A DNA stretch of 64,000 nucleotides from Gammaproteobacteria bacterium (GTDB taxonomy: Bacteria; Pseudomonadota; Gammaproteobacteria; Xanthomonadales; SZUA-5). The translations under genes and the position numbers were made by a program. Shown here piece after piece: positions 8,802-17,709 of the stretch; positions within the stretch are counted from its first letter, which is position 1, and each line of letters starts with the position of its first letter. The notes beneath the pieces are model-generated. The model did no database searches. It was not told where the DNA came from and was given only the letters and a program-made list of their open reading frames with translations. Where the stretch lies: contig JAUIFV010000002.1 in the NCBI GenBank assembly GCA_030430155.1, positions 33,378 through 97,377 of the forward strand. Reading direction: 5' to 3'.

Positions 8802-10532
8802 CTATTTCTGCACGCTGTATTCGGGCGAGGTGATGATCAAGTGGAGCGCTTCCCAGGTGCGACGGCGCCCGCCGGGGTCGTTGCCCGCGGTGAACGGGAT
8901 CGCCTGCAGATAGGGCAGCAGCACGCCGCGCATCTGCGCCGACATCAAACCGTTGAGCAGCAGCACGTCGAGGTGATCGAGCAGGTCGTTGGGATCTGCG
9001 GCCAGGCCCTGGATCGCGGTGAAGTCGATCAGCACCCGGTCCGGCGGCGGGTTCTGCTGGAAGGGCGAGCCGACGTGATCGAAGACCGACAGGCCGACCA
9101 GCTTGTTGGCAGTGCGGGTGACGAAGGTCTCGGTGGCGATCTGCAGCTCGGGCGAGTACAGGTCGGCGGTCGCGATCTCACCCGGGGCCTGGTAATCGGG
9201 CAGATAAAAGTTGAACACCGACGGCGAACGATTGGGCGCCTGGGCGTAGTGCTGCTCGGGATTGTGTTCGCGGTAGCGACCGTCCGCCGCAGCCGCGCCG
9301 AAGGCACGCCACAGGTGGGTCTGACGCAGGATCGGTTCGCGCACCTTGCCAAAGGTCTGCGGATGATCCAGATGGCCGACGCGCGCCTCCACATCGAGCA
9401 GGATCGCCCGCACCACCGCGCCCAGATCGCCGCGCACGCCGCTGCCGTTATCGTTGAAAACCGCCCCAACCCTGGCGATGTAGGCCGGACTGGGGTTGCT
9501 GGTGACCAGATTCTGGATCAGCCGACGGGCCAGGAACGGCCCCACGTTGGGGTGGCTGAAAATGTTGTCCAGCGCCAGTTCCAGATTGCCGGCCGCATTG
9601 CCACCGGGCGGCCGGCTGAAGCCGAGCAGGAAGTCGTTGTTGTCCGGGTCGGCGTCGGGTTCGGTGTGATGGAAGGCATCGAAAGGCTGCATCGGCTGGG
9701 TCCAACCCACCGAAGCGCCGCCGCCCGGACCGCAGAAGTTGAAGTCCACGCAACCGGCGAAGTGCCAGCCGGTGAAGGCGTGGGCGAAGGTCTTGATGTT
9801 GAACTGGTTGTAGCTGGGCAGCGGCTCGCCATCGACCAGCACCGGCGTGCCATCCGGGTTGAGCATGATCAGGCCTATGGAGAACAGCTGCAGGATCTCG
9901 CGGGCGAAGTTCTCGTCCGGACGGATGTTCAGCGCCACGTCCGGGGCGCGATTGGCGATCATGCTCAGGTAGGTGCCCATCGCCGGTGTGCGCGTCATCT
10001 CGCCCAGCAGCGTGCGGTAGTTGCCGAAGGCGTTGTCGATCAGCAGATCGTAATAGTGCGCCACCGAATAGGCCTGGATATCCAGCGCGGCCGACTGATC
10101 GGAGACGACCAGGATCTGACTCAGCGCATAGGCCACCCGCTGGCGCAGCTGGTCCTCGCCCTGCAGGGCATTGATCCACCAGCCCTCCAACCGCGCATTC
10201 TGAAACACCGGCTCCGGCAGCGCGGCGATGAAGTCCAGATAGGGCACGATGCGCGAGGCCGGCGCCGCCATCTGCGCGTCCAGCCAGGCGCTGTAGCCGC
10301 TGCTGCGCAGCGATTGGATCTCGGCCCAGGTGGGACCGAAGGTGGCCTGGGTCAGGAACCGCGCCGCCTCACCGTCGGTGGCCGGGAAATCGCTGAAACG
10401 GGTTTCAAAATCATCGACAAAGATCAGCTCCTGCGCCGACAGCGTGCCGGCCGCCGCGAGCAGCAGTGCCGCGCAGCCGCTGCGCCAATATGACCAGATC
10501 CCGCCCATGACCCACCCCGCATTTGCGTCCAT
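8802..10532 (-). CDS. DUF1800 secreted protein with an N-terminal FxDDFE motif
   Basis: From the ATG complementary to 10530-10532 the protein has 576 residues; an alternative ATG eight codons in (10508) gives a cleaner signal peptide (G-G-I-W-S-Y-W then a hydrophobic alanine/leucine run ending L-S-A-Q). DUF1800 features follow: R-F-L-T-Q-A-T-F-G-P-T near the N-terminus, R-Q-R-V-A-Y-A-L-S and N-F-A-R-E-I-L-Q-L-F-S-I-G in the middle. Immediately after the leader lies I-F-V-D-D-F-E, a motif that recurs at the C-terminus of the metzincin at 56605-58014. It forms a two-gene unit with DUF1501; function unknown. Confidence 0.88.
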   Translation of the reverse strand: MDANAGWVMGGIWSYWRSGCAALLLAAAGTLSAQELIFVDDFETRFSDFPATDGEAARFLTQATFGPTWAEIQSLRSSGYSAWLDAQMAAPASRIVPYLDFIAALPEPVFQNARLEGWWINALQGEDQLRQRVAYALSQILVVSDQSAALDIQAYSVAHYYDLLIDNAFGNYRTLLGEMTRTPAMGTYLSMIANRAPDVALNIRPDENFAREILQLFSIGLIMLNPDGTPVLVDGEPLPSYNQFNIKTFAHAFTGWHFAGCVDFNFCGPGGGASVGWTQPMQPFDAFHHTEPDADPDNNDFLLGFSRPPGGNAAGNLELALDNIFSHPNVGPFLARRLIQNLVTSNPSPAYIARVGAVFNDNGSGVRGDLGAVVRAILLDVEARVGHLDHPQTFGKVREPILRQTHLWRAFGAAAADGRYREHNPEQHYAQAPNRSPSVFNFYLPDYQAPGEIATADLYSPELQIATETFVTRTANKLVGLSVFDHVGSPFQQNPPPDRVLIDFTAIQGLAADPNDLLDHLDVLLLNGLMSAQMRGVLLPYLQAIPFTAGNDPGGRRRTWEALHLIITSPEYSVQK

Positions 10533-10736
10533 ACAGGGCGATAACGGATCGGTGCGGCGAAAACGACATGGGCATTGAATGGTCTTTTCGAAAGCCGCTC
10601 GTTGCGCGATGCCGTCATTGAGCACTGCGCCGACGGACTACGCAACCACCCCGTGCCGGCACCAGCCGCGCTTTGATTTTCCTCCCGGGGATTGGAAGAT
10701 GTTTGGTGACGCATGGCCGGTAAGGTTTGGATCTGC

Positions 10737-11660
10737 ATGAGTACCCAGCCGCAGTCAGTCGTACCCGCGCCCCGCGACATCGACTACGCCGAACACCGCC
10801 GCGTTGAGGTCAACGGCGTGCACTACGTCTACCTGGCAGCCGGTAGCGGCGACACCGTGTTTCTGCTGCACGGCTACCCCGACAATGCCTATTCCTGGGA
10901 ACACCAGCTTCGCTACTTGAGCGAGCGTGGTTTTCGGTTGATTGCCCCATTCCTGCGCGGCTACTCGCCCACTACCGTCAAGCAGCGCCCGGCCTTTTTT
11001 GACCGCGGCACGCTGGCCTGCGATATCGCCGCCTTGATCGATGCGCTGAATGACGGCAAGCCGATCTTTCTGGTCGGTCAGGATTGGGGCGCGGCGATCA
11101 GCTACGGCGTGCTGGGCGCCTTTGCTGACAAGATCCGCCGAGCGATGATTCTCGCGGTGCCCCATCCGGTGGAGATACAGCGCACCTTGAGGCGCTCCCC
11201 GCGACACGTGGTGCGTTCCTTCCACTGGTTCCTGTTCCAACTGCCCTGGCTACCGGAGCGGCTTATCCGCATAAGCAAGGGCGGATTCCTGCGCTTCCTT
11301 TGGCGACTGTGGTCGCCGGATTTTCGCGACCAGGAGCACGTAGCGGCCATCGTCAAGACCCAGCTGGCAGGCAGTGACGTCGAGGACTCACTGGCCTACT
11401 ACCGCGCGGTGACGCAAAAGGCCTACCGGGACCCCAACTGCGCCGCCGTTTTCGATCGGCTGAACGATCCCATTCGCACACCCACGCGGGTGCTGTGTGG
11501 TAGCCACGACATGCGCAAGGAAATGCTGCCCCGACAGGCTGATCTGTTCCTGCCCGAGGCCGACTATCAACACGCACTGATAGCAGGAGCCGGGCACTTT
11601 CTGCACCGAGAAAAGCCGGACGTAGTCAATGCGGAGATTCTGGCCTGGCTACGCCGATAG
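10737..11660 (+). CDS. Alpha/beta hydrolase, epoxide hydrolase/haloalkane dehalogenase type
   Basis: A 307-residue cytoplasmic protein (no leader) with the oxyanion motif H-G-Y-P at residues 45-48 and a nucleophile elbow V-G-Q-D-W-G-A with Asp116 in place of serine, the signature of epoxide hydrolases and dehalogenases. A late G-A-G-H-F-L segment supplies the catalytic histidine. A cap domain would lie between about residues 140 and 230. The ATG at 10737 is preferred over one eight codons upstream because it matches the usual family N-terminus. Substrate is unknown; it is a single gene between unrelated neighbours. Confidence 0.88.
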   Translation: MSTQPQSVVPAPRDIDYAEHRRVEVNGVHYVYLAAGSGDTVFLLHGYPDNAYSWEHQLRYLSERGFRLIAPFLRGYSPTTVKQRPAFFDRGTLACDIAALIDALNDGKPIFLVGQDWGAAISYGVLGAFADKIRRAMILAVPHPVEIQRTLRRSPRHVVRSFHWFLFQLPWLPERLIRISKGGFLRFLWRLWSPDFRDQEHVAAIVKTQLAGSDVEDSLAYYRAVTQKAYRDPNCAAVFDRLNDPIRTPTRVLCGSHDMRKEMLPRQADLFLPEADYQHALIAGAGHFLHREKPDVVNAEILAWLRR

Positions 11661-11703
11661 CCAAGGGTCCGCCTGATAGCAGTCCTGGTAGCGCAGCAAC
11701 TAT

Positions 11704-12843
11704 CTACGCTGCCGCCTGCGGTTGCGAGTCTTCGCATGCGTTCGGCAGATAGGCTACGACCCGATCGCGGCCGCCGCGCTTGGCCGCGTAAAGCGCTTCG
11801 TCGGCCTGTTTGAGCAGAGCTTCGAAGCCGTCCGCAGTGCGCTCGGTGGAGACGGCATAGCCGATGCTCACCGTGCATTGCGCGGTACCCCCAGGTCGGG
11901 CAACTGAGAGTTGACGCAGCTCACCGAGCAGTTCAGTGGCGAGCCGACCGGCTGTTGCTACATCGGTACCGGGCAGCAGCAGAGCAAACTCCTCGCCACC
12001 GATGCGCGCCGCGCACTGCCCTTCGTCGACGCAGTTGTCCAGCAACTGGCCATAGGCGCTGATCAATCGATCTCCGACCTGATGGCCGTAGCGATCGTTG
12101 ATTGCCTTGAAGTGATCGACATCGATCATGATCAGCGCCGCCGGCGCGCTGTGCGCCACCATCCATTCGCCGAACTCGGCGAAGGCGCGGCGGTTGCCCA
12201 AACCGCTCAGCGCATCACGGCGCGCCTGGCGATTGAGCTTCTCGGTCAGCTCGATGGTCCTGCGCAGCGCGTTGCCCAGGTGGCTTGAGCCCATCGCCGC
12301 ACCGAGCAGCAACATCACCCCGCCCGCGGCCAGCACCACGTGGAAGCGATCGCCAAAACTGCACAGGTAGATGATGCTGGGCAGCACCAGCATCGGCATG
12401 GCCAGCAGGGTGCTGAGTCTATGCACCCCGTAGAGCACCGCCGAGCCGCCGACCATGCCGACCGCAAAGGAATAGACCAGCGCCTGGTGCGCCGGTGAAT
12501 CAGCCGGCATCACCATCCACGCGCCGACGCCCCAGGCACAGCTGGCGGCGAGCAAACTGATGAAGAAATGCCACTCCCAGCGGCGCTGACGACGATCCTC
12601 CGCAGGTGCCCGCAAGTAGGAGCGAGCAAAGCAATGACGCCACACCGAAATCACACAGAGCAGACCCACCCAACCTGCCAGCAGCGCCCTGTCGGTGACC
12701 GGCCACAGCGCAACGCAGAGCACAGCGGCAGTGACCGGACTTAGGGCCTGACGGCGATAGGTCTGATTGACGACCAGATCCAAGGCCGCAACGCGCAGGC
12801 GTTCGGCAGGCTGCTCTGTACTGATTGGCGGTTGGACATTCAT
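11704..12843 (-). CDS. Membrane diguanylate cyclase (GGDEF)
   Basis: Using the ATG at 12843, the protein has 379 residues: five to six membrane helices in the first 190 residues, a short linker, then a GGDEF domain with the active-site variant G-G-E-E-F and the upstream F-K-x-I-N-D-x-Y-G-H segment. The product would be cyclic di-GMP made at the inner membrane. The residues five before G-G-E-E-F do not form the RxxD inhibitory site, so product inhibition is probably absent. No EAL domain. The membrane part does not match a named sensor family by eye. It is divergent from the M14 peptidase gene at 12966. Confidence 0.9.
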   Translation of the reverse strand: MNVQPPISTEQPAERLRVAALDLVVNQTYRRQALSPVTAAVLCVALWPVTDRALLAGWVGLLCVISVWRHCFARSYLRAPAEDRRQRRWEWHFFISLLAASCAWGVGAWMVMPADSPAHQALVYSFAVGMVGGSAVLYGVHRLSTLLAMPMLVLPSIIYLCSFGDRFHVVLAAGGVMLLLGAAMGSSHLGNALRRTIELTEKLNRQARRDALSGLGNRRAFAEFGEWMVAHSAPAALIMIDVDHFKAINDRYGHQVGDRLISAYGQLLDNCVDEGQCAARIGGEEFALLLPGTDVATAGRLATELLGELRQLSVARPGGTAQCTVSIGYAVSTERTADGFEALLKQADEALYAAKRGGRDRVVAYLPNACEDSQPQAAA

Positions 12844-12965
12844 GGTCAGACCCCAAGCATAGGACGCAGTTGGCAGCAAACTGTGTGAACAATGAGGAAG
12901 TTGCGGCGACCATCGCGACCGAGCGCGGTGCTACCCTCTGCGCTCCCACTAGACAGCGCCGCACG

Positions 12966-13886
12966 ATGACCAAAAACGCCTACCCCATCGGCACGCCAGG
13001 CACAGCCTGGGGCGAATCAGAACGAGTGCAGTGGCTGGCCACCCAGAAGCCGCAGCGCAGCTACGTCGAGGACGTGGTCAAGCAGATCGACGCACTGCGT
13101 CAGCGCTTCGAGGTGATCGAGTACGGACACCTGGACTATGCGGCGGGCGGCTACCGCCTGTACGCGCTGAAGAGCCAGGACTGGAACGACGATCTGCCCT
13201 GCGCGCTGGTCACTGGCGGGGTGCACGGCTATGAGACCAGCGGTGTGCACGGCGCGCTGCTGTTTGCCGCCGAACACGCGCAGGCTTTCGCTGGCCGGGT
13301 CAATCTGCTCATCGCCCCCTGCGTCAGCCCATGGGCGTACGAGATGATCCATCGCTGGAATCCCGGCGCGGTCGACCCCAACCGCTCCTTCAGGCCCGAA
13401 CGCCCGGCACCGGAATCAGCCGCGCTGATGGATCTGGTGGCGCCTCTCAAAGGGCGCTTCCTGCTGCACATCGATCTGCACGAAACCACCGACACCGACG
13501 AGAGCGAGTTCCGCCCCGCGTTGGCCGCGCGCGACGGCAAGCCATTCGAACCCGGCGAGATCCCGGACGGCTTCTATCTGGTTGACGATACCGACAATCC
13601 GCAGCCGGCGTTCCAGCAAGCAATGATCGAGGCGGTGACCAAGGTCACCCATATCGCACCTGCCGACGAGCACAACCAGATCATCGGCTCACCGGTGGTT
13701 TCGACAGGCGTGATCCGCTACCCCTTCACGGCCCTGGGACTTTGCGCCAGCGTCACGGGTGCGCGCTACACCAGCACCACCGAGGTTTACCCGGACAGCC
13801 CCAATGCCACCCCGGCGCAGTGCAATGATGCGCAGGTGGCGGCGGTTTGCGCGGGGCTGGAGTACGCGCTGGCCCATCCGGCTTAG
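12966..13886 (+). CDS. M14-family zinc carboxypeptidase-like protein
   Basis: A 306-residue cytoplasmic protein. The M14 zinc ligands are visible: H87 and E90 in G-G-V-H-G-Y-E and H172 in H-I-D-L-H-E, together with the substrate-binding N139-R140 in D-P-N-R-S-F. A glutamate in T-T-E-V-Y-P near the C-terminus fits the general base. The length is that of the short M14 enzymes and aspartoacylase/succinylglutamate desuccinylase relatives. Upstream in-frame sequence overlaps the divergent GGDEF promoter region and is unlikely to be coding. Substrate unknown. Confidence 0.85.
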   Translation: MTKNAYPIGTPGTAWGESERVQWLATQKPQRSYVEDVVKQIDALRQRFEVIEYGHLDYAAGGYRLYALKSQDWNDDLPCALVTGGVHGYETSGVHGALLFAAEHAQAFAGRVNLLIAPCVSPWAYEMIHRWNPGAVDPNRSFRPERPAPESAALMDLVAPLKGRFLLHIDLHETTDTDESEFRPALAARDGKPFEPGEIPDGFYLVDDTDNPQPAFQQAMIEAVTKVTHIAPADEHNQIIGSPVVSTGVIRYPFTALGLCASVTGARYTSTTEVYPDSPNATPAQCNDAQVAAVCAGLEYALAHPA

Positions 13887-13927
13887 ATAGCGCGGCAGCG
13901 TAGCCGGCAACTCTACTGTGGGCACTT

Positions 13928-14007
13928 GTGGGTCGGTGCTATGCGCTGACGCTGAAATTGGACGTTGGTGCCGAAGATCAAAACGTCCGATCACAGATCG
14001 GACCCAC
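13928..14007. repeat. 80-bp palindromic repeat, copy 1 (hairpin GTCCGATC-ACA-GATCGGAC)
   Basis: Ends are GTGGGTC and GACCCAC, and 13985-14003 is a perfect 8-bp stem with a 3-base ACA loop. A second copy with the same stem lies at 40579-40659. Both copies separate convergent genes, which suggests use as a two-way terminator. The rest of 13887-14147 holds no supported gene. Confidence 0.8.
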
Positions 14008-14147
14008 GCCGGCCCTGCACAAGACTGCACGCAACTGACGCCGGTCATCCCGACCCTCAGCCGGGATCAAGTGCCATTCGCAGGGGCGCAGTGGACGTTC
14101 AGCACCGCTGGGCACTGGGCGTTCGCCGGGGTGACGAAGGCTTCCAT

Positions 14148-15263
14148 TCAAGCCACCATCCGCCGTCGCCAGAAGGGCTGATCGGCGAAGCGGGTCTCCG
14201 CACCGTAGAGGCGCTGATGCAGGCGCAGGTAGTCGGAAAACTCGGCAAATACGCCGCTTTGGTACTCGGCCAGCGCGGCATCACCTCCCCCGCCTAATCG
14301 CTCGGCGATGGCCTCGCCGGCACGCTCGCCCTGGGCCAGCGCCTTGCTGATTCCGGCCGAGGTCAGCGAGTCATAGCTGGCCGCGGCATCACCCACCGCC
14401 AGCCAACCGGTACCGGTGACGCAGGACAGGATCGCCGAGGGCGCGGCGCGCAGCCACAGCTCGCGCGGCTGCTGCGGCGCGATACCGAACTGTTCTACGC
14501 AGCGACTCAGCAGCCAGTCGTTGCTGCACAACGCTCGGTGCCAGCAGCCCGGCTGATCCAGCCGCTGGCGCTTGATCACATCGGCATCAGTGCACAGACT
14601 CACCAGTGCCCGCGAGCCGGGCAGCCGAGTCGCATACCACCAACCTTCGGGCGCTGCACAGATCAGCGTGTGCGCGGGCAGCTCGGGAGCCTTGGGGAGG
14701 GTAAAGAAGGCGCAGGCGCTGACTACGCAGTCGTACTCGTTGCGGACCACGCCCAACCCGCGCGCGGCACGAGCCTGGATGCCGCTGGCGTCGACCACGA
14801 AGTCCGCCCGTCGCTGGGTCCTGCCCGCCGGGCTTTGCACGGCCAGTTCGATCTGCGCGCCGTGGCGCTCTATGCCCATCAGCCGGCTGTCTGCGACAGT
14901 CGTTGCACCCAGCTGCGCTGCTGCGGCAAGCAGATCGGCATCGAAACGGACCCGGTCGAGGTGGTAGCCGGCGCCGACCGGAGTGAGAAAAAAGTCGTTG
15001 AAACCGGCCGTATCGCTGCCCCACAGCGAATGGCTGCCCGGACAGCGCAGATGCGGCGGGTCGTCCAGCAGTTGCGCCAATCCCTGCGCGCGCAGGGTCG
15101 CAGCAGCCGCCGGCGGCAGCGTCTCGCCGATCGCCGGGCCAGGGCGACGCGGTCCATCGAGCAGAGTGATATCGACCGCATCGGCGCAGGCCCGAGCCAG
15201 CGCGATCGCCGTCGCACAGCCGGCCGGCCCGGCGCCGATGATGTAGACCTGGGGACGCTTCAT
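14148..15263 (-). CDS. lodB: LodB-like FAD-dependent oxidoreductase (CTQ cofactor maturation)
   Basis: The ATG complementary to 15261-15263 gives 371 residues that begin with a dinucleotide-binding motif I-I-G-A-G-P-A-G-C-A-T and continue with I-G-E-T-L-P-P and a second FAD motif V-G-D-A-A-A-S-Y-D, the pattern of tryptophan-halogenase/LodB flavoproteins. It lies downstream of, and on the same strand as, a LodA-type gene. Family knowledge: LodB is needed to form the cysteine tryptophylquinone in LodA. The 325-base gap to lodA is filled with REP sequences. Without the LodA neighbour, a halogenase-like monooxygenase would be the alternative reading. Confidence 0.85.
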   Translation of the reverse strand: MKRPQVYIIGAGPAGCATAIALARACADAVDITLLDGPRRPGPAIGETLPPAAAATLRAQGLAQLLDDPPHLRCPGSHSLWGSDTAGFNDFFLTPVGAGYHLDRVRFDADLLAAAAQLGATTVADSRLMGIERHGAQIELAVQSPAGRTQRRADFVVDASGIQARAARGLGVVRNEYDCVVSACAFFTLPKAPELPAHTLICAAPEGWWYATRLPGSRALVSLCTDADVIKRQRLDQPGCWHRALCSNDWLLSRCVEQFGIAPQQPRELWLRAAPSAILSCVTGTGWLAVGDAAASYDSLTSAGISKALAQGERAGEAIAERLGGGGDAALAEYQSGVFAEFSDYLRLHQRLYGAETRFADQPFWRRRMVA

Positions 15264-15282
15264 TGCGGGCGGCCGAGTGCGC

Positions 15283-15562
15283 TTGTGGAAACTTGCCTGC
15301 AGGCGATTTGGACCTCCGCGGATCGCCAGCAGGGCTGGCTCCAACAGGTGGTGCGCCGCAGCGCCCCGTTGAACCCGACCATCTCAGGATCCAGCAGCGC
15401 TGCTGTAGGAGCCTGCCTGCAGGCGATCGTGATGGATCGTTCAGCTGACGGGTGCCGAGACACCGACGCGCGTCCGCGGTGTGCCGAACGCGCTTTTCCG
15501 GTCGCCAATCTACCGGCAATCCAAACCATCACCGATCGCCAGCAGGGCTGGCTCCTACAGGT
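15283..15562. repeat. Cluster of four REP sequences between lodA and lodB
   Basis: Four related palindromic units lie at 15283-15308, 15321-15348, 15402-15428 and 15533-15562, in alternating orientation, based on TAGGAGCCTGCCTGCAGGCGAT and its complement GATCGCCAGCAGGGCTGGCTCC (split here by description only). They fill the 325-base lodA-lodB gap, in which I see no gene. They belong to the same broad REP type as 52961-53053. Confidence 0.75.
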
Positions 15563-15588
15563 GGAGCGCCACCAGCGCACCTGGCCGC

Positions 15589-17691
15589 TCAATCCTGCCC
15601 ATGCGGACACGGCGGCGAACCCGGCGGGCCGCAGTCGGTGGGTGACTGGTAGCCATCGATGGTCGGCTGCGGCCACGGCCCCACCGCGTCGCCGTCGCTG
15701 TCAAACAGGCTGGCCACCTCCAGGAACAGTTGCGGACCGTAATTGCCGCCCGGCGGCGCCGGGATCTGGGTGCCCTGGATCACAAAGCCCACCTTGTGCC
15801 AGTTCTGCACGAAGTCGTAGTAGCACTGATAACGGCCCTGCTGCTGCGGGTAGTCGGTCAGGGTGCCGTTGCTGTCGCTGCCGCCGTCGCCGCGCACGCT
15901 GTACAGCTGCCCGCCCAGTTTCCAGCGCCCGCTGCTGCCGTCATAGGTGCAGCGATCGGCCGGATAGACGGCCACTGGCCGCTGCGCTGGCCACGACCAG
16001 TACAAGGTGTTGTTGCCGGTCGGATTGGGATCGGGGGTGTGCGTAGCGCAGCTGTTGTAATCGGTGTGCCAAGGCTGCGACATGAATTTGCAGATATCGC
16101 CCGGCTCCACCGGCGCGGTGCGCAAGGGCACGTAGCCCACGGTCAGGAAAGGCGCGCTCTTGTTGGCATTGGCGTACTCCAGCTCGGCGCGGTTGATGCG
16201 GAATGGACCCGTGGTTCCGGTCCAGCTCTGCGCATACAGATTCACATCGCGAACGATGAAGGTCAGATCGATACCGGGGGAATAGCGTCCACCCAGGCAG
16301 TTTTCCATGCTCACGCGGTCGAGCTTCTCGCCCGCGCCCAGCGGCGTCCCTGCAGCCACGAACTGCCCTGCATACCACTGACTGAGCAGCGCGTATTGGG
16401 TGGGCGTCACCGACAAGAAGCTCTTCTGCGCATCGCCCAGGGCCAGCGGCATCTTCACCCCTTGATCGTCCTCACTGGCGTTGTTGGGGTCGCGGATCAG
16501 CTGCTGGAAGCTGGGCAGCTTGGCGCTGGGCGTGTCGGCCGCAGTGATACTGGCCATGTACTCGTGACCATTGATCGCCTGCTGCGGCAGATTGGTGTTC
16601 CACTGCTGCAAAAAGGCGCCGTGGAACACCGGCAGCACGTCCTGATCGAAGGCGCTGGTATAGCTGGTCGAGAAGCTGCCGCCGCTGTACAGGGACGGCA
16701 CCAGATCCAGATCACGCACCCAGGTGTCGTAGATGTCGTCCCAGGTCGAGACCACGTTGCGGGTCTGCGGCGCATAGCCGGGGTCGGTGCACACCACCCA
16801 GCCGTTGACCGCCTCCACCGTCGACTGATCGTCGAAGACCACCGTCGCGCGGACCGGACCGTCGGAGGTGTCGTCGAACCAATCGTCATTGTCGATGGCG
16901 TCGCAGAGCATCGGCGGCTTGCCGCCGGTTTCCACGCCGCTGGCACGGCCGTAGCCGCCGATGACTATCAACCGGCCGCTGCCGGCCTCGATGGTCATCT
17001 CGCCCAGGGTGTTGATGGCGCCCAGCGGATTGAACATCGTGAAGTGATCGTCGGGAAAGCTGACCGGATAGTTGGGCTGGGTGGCGATGGAGGTGCCGCT
17101 GGCGTAGCTGGGCGTGGTCTGATTGTCGAAGGCCAGCGTGGTTGCGCCGTTGCTGCTGGCGTACAGCGCACGCGGGCCGGCGTCGATGACCAGCGTCTGG
17201 CGGCGCTTGCTCAGGTCCAGATCGGGTCCGTACTGCGGGTTGCGCACCGGCGGCGTGTGGCCGTTCTCATAGGACTCGATGCCGTACTCGCTCTTCTGAC
17301 CATTGATGGTGTCGGTAATGGTGTAGTTGTTGTTCTTCTTGTTGGCCAGATGCACCGTCCAGATGATCTCGCTGATGGTCTTGCCGTCGATCTTGTCGCC
17401 GACCTTGACCTCGCGCCCCGGGTCATTGCTGGGGTACTGGGTCTGCGGCTGCTCGTAGACGAACAGGCGGAATCGCGCCGCTTGGCGCTTGGGCTGCTTG
17501 CCCGCATCGCGGAAGCCCTCGGCGTTCAGTGGCGTGCTTTCAGTGCCGGCCTGCACCGGCAGGCCGCCGAACAAGCCGGAGGTCTGGTCGACAATCTCCC
17601 CGGCCGCGGTCTCCGGCGCCAGGTAGTACTCCGCGCTGCTGCCCACGCGGGCCATCGCAATGCTGGGGTGAACTCGAAAATAGGCTGCCAT
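15589..17691 (-). CDS. lodA: LodA/GoxA-family cysteine-tryptophylquinone oxidase
   Basis: A 700-residue protein without a recognisable leader, starting M-A-A-Y-F-R-V-H-P-S-I-A-M-A-R-V-G-S-S, the LodA-family opening. Two cofactor signatures are present: Cys465 in E-N-C-L-G-G followed by P-G-I-D, and Trp541 in S-Q-P-W-H-T-D-Y, expected to crosslink into CTQ. Family knowledge: LodA (lysine 6-oxidase) and GoxA (glycine oxidase) use oxygen and release hydrogen peroxide, which gives antibacterial activity. The amino-acid substrate cannot be read from the sequence. The gene starts 18 bases after the haem-c gene and precedes lodB, so all three are probably one operon. Confidence 0.88.
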   Translation of the reverse strand: MAAYFRVHPSIAMARVGSSAEYYLAPETAAGEIVDQTSGLFGGLPVQAGTESTPLNAEGFRDAGKQPKRQAARFRLFVYEQPQTQYPSNDPGREVKVGDKIDGKTISEIIWTVHLANKKNNNYTITDTINGQKSEYGIESYENGHTPPVRNPQYGPDLDLSKRRQTLVIDAGPRALYASSNGATTLAFDNQTTPSYASGTSIATQPNYPVSFPDDHFTMFNPLGAINTLGEMTIEAGSGRLIVIGGYGRASGVETGGKPPMLCDAIDNDDWFDDTSDGPVRATVVFDDQSTVEAVNGWVVCTDPGYAPQTRNVVSTWDDIYDTWVRDLDLVPSLYSGGSFSTSYTSAFDQDVLPVFHGAFLQQWNTNLPQQAINGHEYMASITAADTPSAKLPSFQQLIRDPNNASEDDQGVKMPLALGDAQKSFLSVTPTQYALLSQWYAGQFVAAGTPLGAGEKLDRVSMENCLGGRYSPGIDLTFIVRDVNLYAQSWTGTTGPFRINRAELEYANANKSAPFLTVGYVPLRTAPVEPGDICKFMSQPWHTDYNSCATHTPDPNPTGNNTLYWSWPAQRPVAVYPADRCTYDGSSGRWKLGGQLYSVRGDGGSDSNGTLTDYPQQQGRYQCYYDFVQNWHKVGFVIQGTQIPAPPGGNYGPQLFLEVASLFDSDGDAVGPWPQPTIDGYQSPTDCGPPGSPPCPHGQD

Positions 17692-17709
17692 GATTCGTTT
17701 CTCCCTGCG